Assembly (NCBI GenBank): GCA_030653385.1
Contig: JAURZM010000040.1
Span: 62,001-126,000 of the forward strand
Source of the DNA: Rubrivivax sp.
GTDB taxonomy: Bacteria; Pseudomonadota; Gammaproteobacteria; Burkholderiales; Burkholderiaceae_C
DNA length: 64,000 bases
Direction: 5' to 3'
The translations under genes and the position numbers were made by a program. Below the pieces are notes generated by a model. That model made no database searches, had not been told where the DNA came from, and saw nothing but the letters and a program-made list of their open reading frames with translations. This document shows, one piece after another, positions 18,282-27,213 of the stretch (within the stretch, counting starts at the first letter, position 1; each line of letters opens with the position of its first letter).

Positions 18282-21017
18282 ATGTCCGCAATGCCGGAGT
18301 CCTTGCCTGGCCTGAACAGCACCCCCGCCGACACCGACAGCCAGGAAACCCGCGAGTGGCTCGACGCGCTGTCGGCCGTCATCGGCGCCGAAGGCGAAGA
18401 CCGCGCCCACTTCCTGCTGGAGCAACTGCTCGAACACGCGCGCCAGAACAGCATCGACATGCCGTTTTCGGCCAACACCGGCTACGTCAACACCATCGAG
18501 CCGCAAGACGAAGAGCACAGCCCCGGCAACCTGGAACTCGAAGGCCGTCTTCGTGCCTACATGCGCTGGAACGCAATGGCGCTGGTGGTCAAGGCCAACC
18601 GCCTGCACCCGGCCGACGGTGGCGACCTGGGCGGCCACATCAGCAGCTTCGCCAGCCTGGCGCACATGTTCGCTGCCGGCTTCAACCACTTCTGGCATGC
18701 GGAAAGCACCGAGCCCGGAAAAGAGCACGGCGGCGACCTGCTGTACATCCAGGGCCACTGCAGCCCTGGCATCTACGCCCGCGCCTTTCTGGAAGGGCGC
18801 CTGAGCGAAGCGCAGATGCTGAACTTCCGGCAAGAGGTCAACGGCAAGGGCCTGAGCAGCTATCCGCACCCCAAGCTGATGCCCGAGTTCTGGCAGTTCC
18901 CCACGGTGTCGATGGGCCTGGGCCCGCTGATGGCCATCTACCAGGCGCGTTTCCTGAAGTACCTGCACGCCCGCGGCATTGCCGACACCGCCAACCGCAA
19001 GGTGTGGGTGTTCTGCGGCGATGGCGAGATGGACGAACCCGAGAGCCTGGGCGCCATCGGCCTGGCCGCGCGCGAGAAGCTGGACAACCTGGTGTTTGTC
19101 GTCAACTGCAACCTGCAGCGGCTGGACGGGCCGGTTCGGGGCAACGGCAAGATCATCCAGGAACTGGAAGGTGAGTTCCGCGGCTCGGGTTGGGACGTCA
19201 TCAAGCTCATCTGGGGCAAGGAATGGGACGGCCTCTTGGCGCGCGACAAGGACGGTGCGCTGCGCAAGGTGATGATGGACACGCTGGACGGCGACTACCA
19301 GGCCTTCAAGGCCAACGACGGTGCCTTCGTGCGCAAGAACTTCTTCGGCCGCGACCCGCGCACGCTGGAGATGGTGGCCAAGATGTCCGACAAGGACATC
19401 TGGAACCTGCGCCGTGGCGGCCACGATGCACAGAAGGTCTACGCCGCCTTCCACAAGGCCAACAACAGCAAGGGCCAGCCGACGGTGCTGTTGATCAAGA
19501 CCGTCAAGGGCTGGGGCATGGGCACGGCCGGTGAAGGCAAGAACACCGCGCACCAGGCCAAGAAGCTGACCGACGACGACGTGCGTTTCATGCGCGACCG
19601 TTTCAACATCCCCATCACGGACGCGCAGCTGCCGGACATTCCCTTCTACAAACCGGCCGACGACACGCCGGAGATGAAGTACCTGCACGAACGCCGGCAG
19701 GCCCTGGGCGGCTACCTGCCCAAGCGCCGCGTGAAGGCCGACGAGAGTTTCACCGTGCCTTCGCTGGACACCTTCAAGGCCGTGCTGGAGCCCACCGCCG
19801 AAGGCCGCGAGATCAGCACCACGCAGGCCTACGTGCGTTTCCTGACGCAGCTGCTGCGCGACCAGGCGCTGGGCCCGCGTGTCGTGCCCATCCTGGTGGA
19901 CGAAGCCCGCACCTTCGGCATGGAGGGCCTGTTCCGCCAGATCGGCATCTACAACCCCGAAGGGCAGAAGTACACGCCGGTCGACAAGGACCAGGTCATG
20001 TACTACAAGGAAATGGTCAACGGCCAGATCCTGCAGGAAGGCATCAACGAAGCCGGCGGCATGAGCAGCTGGATAGCGGCGGCCACGTCCTACAGCACCA
20101 ACAACCGCATCATGGTGCCGTTCTACATCTACTACTCGATGTTCGGCTTCCAGCGCGTGGGTGACCTGGCCTGGGCCGCCGGCGACATGCAGGCGCGCGG
20201 CTTCCTGCTGGGTGGCACCAGCGGCCGTACGACGCTGAACGGCGAAGGGCTGCAGCACGAAGACGGCCACAGCCATATCCTGGCCGGCACGATTCCGAAT
20301 TGCATCAGCTACGACCCCACGTTTGCGCACGAGGTCGGCGTCATCATCCACCACGGCCTGAAGCGCATGGTGGAGAAGCAGGACAACGTCTACTACTACC
20401 TGACGCTGCTGAACGAAAACTACTCCATGCCAGGTCTCAAGGCTGGCACCGAAGAGCAGATCATCAAAGGCATGTACCTGCTGGAAGAGGGCGCGAAAAA
20501 GACGCCGCGTGTGAACCTGCTGGGCAGCGGCACCATCCTGCGCGAAAGCATGGAGGCCAAGAAGCTGCTGGAAGCCGAATGGGGCGTGGCCGCCAACGTC
20601 TGGAGCTGCCCCAGCTTCAACGAGCTGGCACGCGACGGCCAGGACTGCGAGCGCTGGAACCTGCTGCACCCCACCGAAACACCGCGTGTGCCTTTTGTGG
20701 CGCAGCAACTCGGCAGCCATGCCGGCCCGGTGATCGCGTCCACCGACTACATGAAAAATTACGCCGACCAGATCCGCGCTTTCATGCCGCGTGACAAGGG
20801 CGTCAGCCGCGCCTTCAAGGTGCTGGGTACCGACGGTTACGGCCGCAGCGACTTCCGCAGCAGGCTGCGCGAGCACTTCGAGGTCAACCGCCACTACATC
20901 GTGCTGGCTTCGCTGAAGGCGCTGGCCGATGAAGGCACGGTGCCGATGGCCAAGGTGGCCGAGGCGATCAAGAAGTACGGCATCGATGCCGACAAGATCA
21001 ATCCGCTGTACGCATAA
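18282..21017 (+). CDS. aceE: Pyruvate dehydrogenase E1 component (homodimeric type)
   Basis: A 911-residue protein of the single-chain E1 type found in most Gram-negatives. The thiamine diphosphate motif is GDGEMDEPES followed by NCNLQRLDGPVRGNGK, near residues 246-290. HCSPGIYARAFLEGR and the C-terminal TDGYGRSD region are also characteristic. It decarboxylates pyruvate and passes the acetyl group to E2 lipoyl arms. Length fits AceE (about 890-900). Shine-Dalgarno AGGAGA sits 7 bases before the ATG. It heads the aceE-aceF-lpdA operon; aceF follows after 23 bases. Confidence 0.97.
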   Translation: MSAMPESLPGLNSTPADTDSQETREWLDALSAVIGAEGEDRAHFLLEQLLEHARQNSIDMPFSANTGYVNTIEPQDEEHSPGNLELEGRLRAYMRWNAMALVVKANRLHPADGGDLGGHISSFASLAHMFAAGFNHFWHAESTEPGKEHGGDLLYIQGHCSPGIYARAFLEGRLSEAQMLNFRQEVNGKGLSSYPHPKLMPEFWQFPTVSMGLGPLMAIYQARFLKYLHARGIADTANRKVWVFCGDGEMDEPESLGAIGLAAREKLDNLVFVVNCNLQRLDGPVRGNGKIIQELEGEFRGSGWDVIKLIWGKEWDGLLARDKDGALRKVMMDTLDGDYQAFKANDGAFVRKNFFGRDPRTLEMVAKMSDKDIWNLRRGGHDAQKVYAAFHKANNSKGQPTVLLIKTVKGWGMGTAGEGKNTAHQAKKLTDDDVRFMRDRFNIPITDAQLPDIPFYKPADDTPEMKYLHERRQALGGYLPKRRVKADESFTVPSLDTFKAVLEPTAEGREISTTQAYVRFLTQLLRDQALGPRVVPILVDEARTFGMEGLFRQIGIYNPEGQKYTPVDKDQVMYYKEMVNGQILQEGINEAGGMSSWIAAATSYSTNNRIMVPFYIYYSMFGFQRVGDLAWAAGDMQARGFLLGGTSGRTTLNGEGLQHEDGHSHILAGTIPNCISYDPTFAHEVGVIIHHGLKRMVEKQDNVYYYLTLLNENYSMPGLKAGTEEQIIKGMYLLEEGAKKTPRVNLLGSGTILRESMEAKKLLEAEWGVAANVWSCPSFNELARDGQDCERWNLLHPTETPRVPFVAQQLGSHAGPVIASTDYMKNYADQIRAFMPRDKGVSRAFKVLGTDGYGRSDFRSRLREHFEVNRHYIVLASLKALADEGTVPMAKVAEAIKKYGIDADKINPLYA

Positions 21018-21040
21018 CAACGAACATCAGGAGACAGGCG

Positions 21041-22729
21041 ATGGCCCTGGTTGAAGTCAAGGTTCCCGACATCGGGGACTTCAAGGAAGTGGAAGTCATC
21101 GAGCTGATGGTCAAGCCCGGCGACACGATCGCGGTGGACCAGAGCTTGCTGACGGTGGAGTCGGACAAGGCGTCGATGGAGATTCCCGCCTCACACGCCG
21201 GTGTGGTGAAGGAACTGAAGGTCAAGCTGGGTGACAAGGTGGCCGAAGGTACCGTGGTGCTGGTGCTGGAGGTGGCGGGTGCCGCTGGTGCGCCCTCACC
21301 CCAACCCTCTCCCGCAAGCGGGAGAGGGAGCGACAACCCGGCACCTGCCTTGGCCCCCTCTCCCGCCCCGCGGGAGAGGGCGGGGGGTGAGGGTGGCGGC
21401 GCGCCGCTTGAAGTGGTGGTGCCCGACATCGGTGACTTCGACGAAGTGGCAGTCATCGAAGTCTTCGTCAAGGCCGGCGACAGCGTCAAGCAGGAACAGA
21501 GCCTGATCACCGTCGAAAGCGACAAGGCCTCGATGGAGATTCCTTCTTCGCATGCCGGCACAGTGGCGCAGTTGCTGGTGAAGGTGGGCGACAAGGTCAA
21601 GAAGGGCTCGCCGATTGCGATGCTTCAGGGTGTCGGTGGCGCGCCCGCCTCGCCACCCTCATCCCAGCCCTCTCCCGCCCCGGCGGGAGAGGAAGCGGCC
21701 CCCTCTCCCGCATCGCGGGAGAGGGCGGGAGGTGAGGGTGCGTCGAGTGCCCCGTTGCCAGCCCACGACCCCACGGCCGCCAAGGGCGCCTTGCCGCACG
21801 CGTCGCCGTCGATCCGCCGCTTTGCGCGTGAACTGGGTGTGCCGCTGGCCGAAGTGAAGGGCTCGGGTCCCAAGGGCCGCATCACACAAGCCGACGTGCA
21901 GGGCTTCGTGAAGGGCGTGATGTCCGGCGACACCCGCACCGACGCGCAGAAGGCCAAGGCGCCCGCGCCCGCTGCTGCCGGTGGTGGCGAAGCCTTCCCG
22001 GGCCTGCTGCCGTGGCCGAAGGTGGACTTCACCAAGTTCGGCGCGGTCGAACGCAAGGAGCTGTCACGCATCAAGAAGATCAGCGGCGCCAACCTGCACC
22101 GCAACTGGGTGTTGATCCCGCACGTCACCAACAACGACGAAGCCGACATCACCGAGCTCGAAGCCTTCCGCGTCCAGCTGAACAAGGAAAACGAAAAGAG
22201 CGGCGTCAAGGTCACGATGCTGGCCTTTGTCATCAAGGCCGTCGTGTCGGCGCTGAAGAAGTTTCCCGACTTCAACGCCAGCCTGGACGGCGACACGCTG
22301 GTCTACAAGCAGTACTTCCACATCGGCTTCGCGGCAGACACACCCAACGGCCTGGTGGTGCCGGTGCTGAAAGACGCCGACAAAAAGGGCGTGATGCAGA
22401 TCAGCCAGGAGATGGGCGACCTGGCCAAGAAGGCCCGTGACGGCAAGATGGGTCCGGCCGACATGAGCGGCGGCTGCATGAGCATCAGCAGCCTGGGTGG
22501 CATCGGCGGCACGCACTTCACGCCGATCATCAATGCGCCCGAGGTGGCGATCCTGGGTCTGTCCAAGGGTGCGTTGAAACCCGTCTGGGACGGCAAGGCG
22601 TTTGTGCCACGGCTGATTCTGCCGCTGTCACTGTCCTACGACCACCGCGTCATCGACGGTGCCTCGGCCGCGCGCTTCAACGCCTACCTGGGCGCGGTGC
22701 TGGCGGACTTCCGCCGCGTGCTGCTGTAA
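21041..22729 (+). CDS. aceF: Pyruvate dehydrogenase E2 (dihydrolipoyllysine acetyltransferase)
   Basis: A 562-residue E2. Lipoyl domain 1 spans about residues 2-78 (K43 in ESDKASM) and lipoyl domain 2 about 121-196 (K162 in the same motif). A peripheral-subunit-binding domain spans 254-291, and the catalytic acyltransferase domain ends with SYDHRVIDG carrying the active-site histidine and aspartate. It transfers acetyl groups from E1 to CoA in the PDH core. Odd: the linkers after each lipoyl domain (about 85-118 and 205-233) are encoded by multi-hairpin palindromic DNA like dispersed intergenic repeats, not by the usual Ala/Pro-rich sequence. The frame stays open and all domains look intact. 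Confidence 0.96.
   Translation: MALVEVKVPDIGDFKEVEVIELMVKPGDTIAVDQSLLTVESDKASMEIPASHAGVVKELKVKLGDKVAEGTVVLVLEVAGAAGAPSPQPSPASGRGSDNPAPALAPSPAPRERAGGEGGGAPLEVVVPDIGDFDEVAVIEVFVKAGDSVKQEQSLITVESDKASMEIPSSHAGTVAQLLVKVGDKVKKGSPIAMLQGVGGAPASPPSSQPSPAPAGEEAAPSPASRERAGGEGASSAPLPAHDPTAAKGALPHASPSIRRFARELGVPLAEVKGSGPKGRITQADVQGFVKGVMSGDTRTDAQKAKAPAPAAAGGGEAFPGLLPWPKVDFTKFGAVERKELSRIKKISGANLHRNWVLIPHVTNNDEADITELEAFRVQLNKENEKSGVKVTMLAFVIKAVVSALKKFPDFNASLDGDTLVYKQYFHIGFAADTPNGLVVPVLKDADKKGVMQISQEMGDLAKKARDGKMGPADMSGGCMSISSLGGIGGTHFTPIINAPEVAILGLSKGALKPVWDGKAFVPRLILPLSLSYDHRVIDGASAARFNAYLGAVLADFRRVLL
21293..21393 (+). repeat. REP-like palindromic element inside aceF, copy 1
   Basis: An outer inverted repeat, CCCTCACCCC (21293-21302) with GGGGTGAGGG (21384-21393), encloses two hairpins. 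Hairpin one is CCCTCTCCCGC (21305-21315) with GCGGGAGAGGG (21318-21328). Hairpin two has the same arms at 21356-21366 and 21370-21380. Arms are identical in both hairpins. It encodes the linker between lipoyl domains 1 and 2 of AceF, read as PSPQPSPAS...RERAGGEG. The architecture is that of dispersed REP/BIME-type palindromes of GC-rich proteobacteria, which normally lie between genes. Confidence 0.85.
21656..21738 (+). repeat. REP-like palindromic element inside aceF, copy 2
   Basis: The same architecture as copy 1, slightly shorter and more diverged. The start is CCCTCATCCC. Hairpin one is CCCTCTCCCGCC (21668-21679) with GGCGGGAGAGG (21682-21692). Hairpin two is CCCTCTCCCGC (21701-21711) with GCGGGAGAGGG (21715-21725). 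The closing arm GGTGAGGG is at 21731-21738. It encodes the linker between lipoyl domain 2 and the E1/E3-binding domain. The reading frame relative to the element is the same as in copy 1 ([14 protein letters not shown] against [14 protein letters not shown]). Confidence 0.85.
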
Positions 22730-22740
22730 AGGGCTCTGAC

Positions 22741-24531
22741 ATGGCAATCATCGAAATCAAGGTCCCCGACATCGGCGACTTCGCGGAAGTGGCCGTGATC
22801 GAGGTGCTGGTGAAAGCCGGCGACACGGTCAAACCCGAGCAGAGCCTGATCACGGTCGAAAGCGACAAGGCGTCGATGGAGATTCCGTCTTCGGCCGGTG
22901 GTGTGGTGAAGGAGCTCAAGGTCAAGGTCGGCGACAAGGTCGCGATGGGGTCGCTGGTGCTGACGCTGGAAGTCAGTGGAGCTGCGCCGCTTGTGTCTCC
23001 TGCCCCTACACCGGCGCCGGCACCCGCAGCAGCGCCAGCGCCTGCCGCTGCGGTCGCGGCCGCGGCCGCCCCTGCCGCTGCCAGCTACGCCGGCGGTGCC
23101 GACCTGGAATGCGACGTGCTGGTGCTCGGCGCTGGCCCCGGCGGTTATTCCGCCGCTTTCCGTGCCGCCGACCTGGGCATGAAGGCCGTGCTCGTCGAAC
23201 GTTATCCCGTGTTGGGTGGTGTCTGCCTGAACGTGGGTTGCATTCCCAGCAAGGCGCTGCTGCACGTGGCGGCGGTGATGGACGAGGTGAACCACTTCGC
23301 CGACCTGGGTGTGAGCTTCGCCAAGCCCACGGTCGACCTGTCCAAGCTGCTCGCGCACAAGAACAAGGTGGTGGGCAAGCTCACCGGCGGTCTGGCCGCC
23401 ATGGCCAAGATGCGCAAGGTGACGGTGGTCACGGGTGTTGGCGAGTTTGCCGACCCCTTCCACCTGAAGGTCACCGGCCCTGACGGCAAGGTGCAGACCA
23501 TCAGATTCAAGAACGCCATCATCGCGGCTGGATCAGAGGCCGTGAAGTTGCCCTTCCTGCCGAAAGATGATCCCCGCATCGTCACCAGCACCGGCGCCCT
23601 GGAACTGCGCCAGCAGCCCAAGAAGATGCTGGTCATCGGCGGCGGCATCATCGGCCTGGAGATGGGCACCGTGTACAGCACGCTGGGCGCCAAGCTCGAC
23701 GTGGTGGAGATGCTCGACGGCCTGATGCAGGGCGCCGACCGCGACCTGGTGAAGGTGTGGCAGAAGCTGAACGCCCCGCGTTTCGACAAGCTGATGCTGA
23801 AGACCAAGACCACCGGCGCGGAAGCCACGAAAGACGGCATCCGCGTCCTGTTCGAAGGTCTGGACGGCACAAAAAGCGAAGGCCTCTACGACCTGGTGCT
23901 GCAGGCCGTGGGCCGCACACCCAACGGCAAGAAGCTCGGCGCCGAGAAGGCCGGTGTCATCGTCGGTGAACGCGGTTTCATCCCGGTGGACGTGCAGATG
24001 CGGACCAACGTGCCGCACATCTTTGCCATCGGCGACATCGTGGGTCAGCCGATGCTGGCGCACAAGGCGGTGCACGAAGCACACGTGGCGGCCGAAGTGG
24101 CGGCTGGTGACAGCAAGGCGCAGTTCGATGCGCGGGTGATCCCCAGCGTGGCCTACACCGACCCCGAGGTGGCCTGGGTGGGCCTGACCGAAGACGAGGC
24201 CAAGGCCAAGGGCATCAAGGTCAAAAAGGGCCTGTTCCCGTGGACGGCCTCGGGCCGTGCCATCGCCAATGGTCGCGACGAAGGTTTCACCAAGCTTTTG
24301 TTCGACGACTCGCCCGAAGCCCACGGCCACGGCAAGATCCTGGGCGGTGGCATCGTCGGCACCCATGCCGGCGACATGATCGGCGAGGTGGCGCTGGCCA
24401 TCGAGATGGGCGCCGATGCGGTGGACATCGGCAAGACGATCCACCCGCACCCGACGCTGGGCGAGAGCATCGGCATGGCCGCCGAGGTAGCCCACGGCAG
24501 TTGCACCGACCTGCCGCCGGCGCGGCGCTGA
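22741..24531 (+). CDS. lpdA: Dihydrolipoyl dehydrogenase (PDH E3) with N-terminal lipoyl domain
   Basis: A 596-residue flavoprotein disulfide reductase. Residues 1-78 form a lipoyl domain (K43 in ESDKASM). An Ala/Pro linker follows (about 80-118), then the E3 core with FAD motif [13 protein letters not shown], the redox pair C162/C167 in [16 protein letters not shown] motif [12 protein letters not shown], the second FAD motif IFAIGDIVG, and HPHPTLGES with the catalytic histidine. It reoxidises dihydrolipoamide with NAD+. Plain LpdA is about 475 residues; the extra lipoyl domain is a known arrangement in beta-proteobacteria and Neisseria. It lies 11 bases after aceF. Confidence 0.96.
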   Translation: MAIIEIKVPDIGDFAEVAVIEVLVKAGDTVKPEQSLITVESDKASMEIPSSAGGVVKELKVKVGDKVAMGSLVLTLEVSGAAPLVSPAPTPAPAPAAAPAPAAAVAAAAAPAAASYAGGADLECDVLVLGAGPGGYSAAFRAADLGMKAVLVERYPVLGGVCLNVGCIPSKALLHVAAVMDEVNHFADLGVSFAKPTVDLSKLLAHKNKVVGKLTGGLAAMAKMRKVTVVTGVGEFADPFHLKVTGPDGKVQTIRFKNAIIAAGSEAVKLPFLPKDDPRIVTSTGALELRQQPKKMLVIGGGIIGLEMGTVYSTLGAKLDVVEMLDGLMQGADRDLVKVWQKLNAPRFDKLMLKTKTTGAEATKDGIRVLFEGLDGTKSEGLYDLVLQAVGRTPNGKKLGAEKAGVIVGERGFIPVDVQMRTNVPHIFAIGDIVGQPMLAHKAVHEAHVAAEVAAGDSKAQFDARVIPSVAYTDPEVAWVGLTEDEAKAKGIKVKKGLFPWTASGRAIANGRDEGFTKLLFDDSPEAHGHGKILGGGIVGTHAGDMIGEVALAIEMGADAVDIGKTIHPHPTLGESIGMAAEVAHGSCTDLPPARR

Positions 24532-24555
24532 TCACGGCCCGCCGACCTTCGCGGC

Positions 24556-25569
24556 TCAGCGCATGCGCCGACTGCCCCACAAGACGGCCAGCCCTGCCAG
24601 CACCAGCACCAGCGTGCCCGGCAAGGGCACGCTTTGCGGGACCTCGCCCGCATCGGCTGTCATTGCCCATGGCCCGGCTTTCAGGTGCTGCGGCATCAGG
24701 CGCAGCGCATCCTGGCCGCCGTCTCCCGTGGGTGTGGCCTCTGCTGACGGCGTGGCATGCTGGCCCAGAACGGACACGTTGCCGCAGACCTCGGGCACCA
24801 TGACGGCGTAAACACGGCCGCCATGATCGGAGGCTTCGTACAGCGCGGCCGGTTCGCTGTGCCCCAGGGGAAAGTTCACCCTGCTGCCCAGGCACAGGGT
24901 CATGCCGTACGTCAGTGCCACGTTCTGCGCGCTGAAGCGGCGTCCGCTGCCAGCGGCCACGATGCCGTCGTTGGCCACCGCCAGCCGGTCTGCAGGCGTC
25001 CCGGCCCGAACCTGGCGCGCGATCTCACGAACCACCTCGGGCGGCAAGGCTGCCATGTGCAGGGCCTGCTCGACCGTGCCGCGATAGGGGTTGCGCCCCG
25101 GTTTGCCCCACACACAGGCGCGCCGCAGGCTCAGGGCCGCGACCGGTGCCACCGCCAGTGGGTTGGCAGAAGCCATGTTGGCGCCTGCGCGGTCTTGCAC
25201 CCGGCGCAGCAACGGGTGGGAGGGCAGGAGCGGCACGCCGTCGTGGTGATCGCCCGGGGCCAGCGCTGCCGGGGCAGGTGCAGGGGCAGGTTGCTTGTGC
25301 CAGACCGCAGCGGCCAGGCCCGCGCTGGCGAGCACGCCCAGGAGCATGGGCAGCTTCGCGCGGCTCAGCGCGCGGCGCCAGCGGCGGGCTGCAAGCGCGC
25401 GCCGACGGGCTGGCATGCGGGGCATCAACCCTTGCCAGGTGCAGGCCTCGGACACGCAGCCGTACCGGCGCATGCCGGGTGTGTGGCCCTCATCGGGCAA
25501 ACGGGGAATTCGGCGCAACTCGGACCCGCAGGCAGTGCATTGGGACCGGAAGCCGTAGCGGGAGCTCAT
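24556..25569 (-). CDS. Membrane protein with N-terminal zinc ribbon and PEP-CTERM-like tail
   Basis: 337 residues with an unusual layout. Residues 11-43 hold C11-x2-C14 and C38-x4-C43, a small zinc-ribbon pattern somewhat like Ogr/Delta-type fingers. An arginine-rich stretch and a transmembrane helix (about 74-92) follow, then a proline/alanine linker and a soluble region with NPYRGTVEQALHMAALP and VPEVCGNVSVLG. The C-terminus, VPLPGTLVLVLAGLAVLWG then RRMR, has the layout of a PEP-CTERM sorting signal but with Leu in place of the Glu. No cleavable signal peptide is visible. Function is unknown. It lies downstream of malQ on the same strand and converges on lpdA. Confidence 0.6.
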   Translation of the reverse strand: MSSRYGFRSQCTACGSELRRIPRLPDEGHTPGMRRYGCVSEACTWQGLMPRMPARRRALAARRWRRALSRAKLPMLLGVLASAGLAAAVWHKQPAPAPAPAALAPGDHHDGVPLLPSHPLLRRVQDRAGANMASANPLAVAPVAALSLRRACVWGKPGRNPYRGTVEQALHMAALPPEVVREIARQVRAGTPADRLAVANDGIVAAGSGRRFSAQNVALTYGMTLCLGSRVNFPLGHSEPAALYEASDHGGRVYAVMVPEVCGNVSVLGQHATPSAEATPTGDGGQDALRLMPQHLKAGPWAMTADAGEVPQSVPLPGTLVLVLAGLAVLWGSRRMR

Positions 25570-25693
25570 GGGCAGGGCAGCGTTCCCATGCGAACGATGG
25601 GATTACCCTGGTTGTCGGCCGGTGCAGAGCCGACTTGAACAGACGGGCCTGCGCGCTCTGCGCCGGGCCGACCGCGTCGCCGGCAGTCGTTCG

Positions 25694-27181
25694 TCAGCGG
25701 CCGTACAGCTGGCAGAACTCCGCCAAACGCCCAGCGTGCCAGGGCTGCACCTGGCTCCACTGGAAGCGCCAGCGCCACCAGCCGCTTTCCTGACCCGGGT
25801 AGTTCATGCGGCTGTCGCTGGGCAGGGCCAGCACGTCCTGCATCGGGTGCACCGCCGTGTCGGCCACGCTGGCCATCGCCGCGCGAATCAGCGTCCAGGA
25901 CATGTCGTGGCCGTCGGTGGCCAGGTAAGCACGCGCGAAGTGGCGCTCGGCGTCGGTGGCCGTGGCCCACCAGCCGACCGTGGTGTCGTTGTCGTGGGTG
26001 CCGGTGTAGACCACCGTGTGGGGCTCATGGTTGTGCGGCAGGAAGCGGTCGCTGGCGTCGCCCGCAAAGGCAAACTGCAGGATGCGCATGCCGGGAAAGG
26101 CAAACTGCTTGCGAAGCGCATGCACGTCGGGCGTGATCACGCCCAGGTCCTCGGCAATGATGGGCACCGGCCCCAGCGCCTGCGCAATGGCTTCGAAGAG
26201 GGCGGCGCCCGGCCCGGGTTGCCACTGCCCTTTGACAGCCGTGGCTTCACTGGCGGGCACCTCCCAGTGGCCGGCAAAACCGCGGAAGTGGTCGATGCGG
26301 ACGCGGTCCACCAGTTCGAAGGTGCGCCGCACACGTTCCACCCACCAGGCGTAACCGTCCTTGGCGTGTTCGCTCCAGCGGTACAGCGGGTTGCCCCAGC
26401 GTTGACCGGTGGCGCTGAAGTAGTCGGGCGGCACACCGGCCACCACCGTGGCGCGGCCCTGCGCATCCAGTTCGAAAAGCTGCGGGTTGGCCCAGACCTC
26501 CGCCGACAGGTGGGCAATGAAGATTGGCGTATCGCCGACGATCTGCACGCCTTTGCCATTGGCATAGGCCTTCAAGGCTGCCCACTGGCGGAAAAACCGC
26601 CACTGGCAGAACTGCCAGAAAGCGATGCGTGAAGCATGTTGGACGCGCGCGGCGGCCAGGGCCGCCGGCTGCCGGTGCGCAAGCCCGGCTTCCCAGTTAC
26701 ACCAGTCCTTCCAGCCACAGCTTTCGCACAGGGCCATGAAAAGTGCGTAGTCGTCGATCCAGGATCGGTGGTCGGCCAGGAAGCGCGCGAAATCGGCCTG
26801 CTGTTCAGCGCTGCCCGCCTGGCCAAAACGTGTGGCGGCTTTCGCCAGACGCTGCATGCGGAACGGATGGACGACCGAGAAATCGACCTGGGCGTCGGTC
26901 AGGCCCGGCTCTGGCTGCAGGTCGGCGGCGTCCAGCCAACCTTGGGCATGCAGGTCGGCCAGGTCGATCAGCAAGACGTTGCCGGCAAAGGCCGAGTTGC
27001 TCATGTACGGCGAATTGCCGGGCCCGATGCCGGCCAGCGGCAGCACCTGCCACAGTGTCTGGCCGGCGCCAAGCAGCCAATCGACGAAGTGGTAAGCCTC
27101 GGGCCCCAGGTCGCCGCTGCCGTGCGGCCCGGGCAGCGACGTGGGGTGCAACAAGATGCCGCTGGCGCGGGGGAAGCGCAT
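25694..27181 (-). CDS. malQ: 4-alpha-glucanotransferase (amylomaltase)
   Basis: A 495-residue GH77 enzyme. SGILLHPTSLPGPHGSGDLG at the N-terminus, LRIDHFRGFAGHWEVP-like segment (VRIDHFRGFAG) with the catalytic nucleophile, IIAEDLGVITP with the acid/base glutamate, and YTGTHDNDT are all present. It disproportionates maltodextrins, recycling short glucans left by GlgP and GlgX. It is the last gene of the minus-strand glycogen operon glgP-glgB-glgX-malQ; glgX ends 32 bases upstream. Length is typical of bacterial MalQ of this type (about 490-520). Confidence 0.95.
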   Translation of the reverse strand: MRFPRASGILLHPTSLPGPHGSGDLGPEAYHFVDWLLGAGQTLWQVLPLAGIGPGNSPYMSNSAFAGNVLLIDLADLHAQGWLDAADLQPEPGLTDAQVDFSVVHPFRMQRLAKAATRFGQAGSAEQQADFARFLADHRSWIDDYALFMALCESCGWKDWCNWEAGLAHRQPAALAAARVQHASRIAFWQFCQWRFFRQWAALKAYANGKGVQIVGDTPIFIAHLSAEVWANPQLFELDAQGRATVVAGVPPDYFSATGQRWGNPLYRWSEHAKDGYAWWVERVRRTFELVDRVRIDHFRGFAGHWEVPASEATAVKGQWQPGPGAALFEAIAQALGPVPIIAEDLGVITPDVHALRKQFAFPGMRILQFAFAGDASDRFLPHNHEPHTVVYTGTHDNDTTVGWWATATDAERHFARAYLATDGHDMSWTLIRAAMASVADTAVHPMQDVLALPSDSRMNYPGQESGWWRWRFQWSQVQPWHAGRLAEFCQLYGR

Positions 27182-27213
27182 GGCTCAGTCCTTGGTTCTG
27201 GGTGAAGGGCGGC

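Noticed and set aside
18222..21020. A 932-codon open frame on the minus strand opposite aceE
   Set aside because: It mirrors aceE exactly, is rich in His/Gln/Ala as expected from reverse reading of GC-rich codons, and has no recognisable domain.
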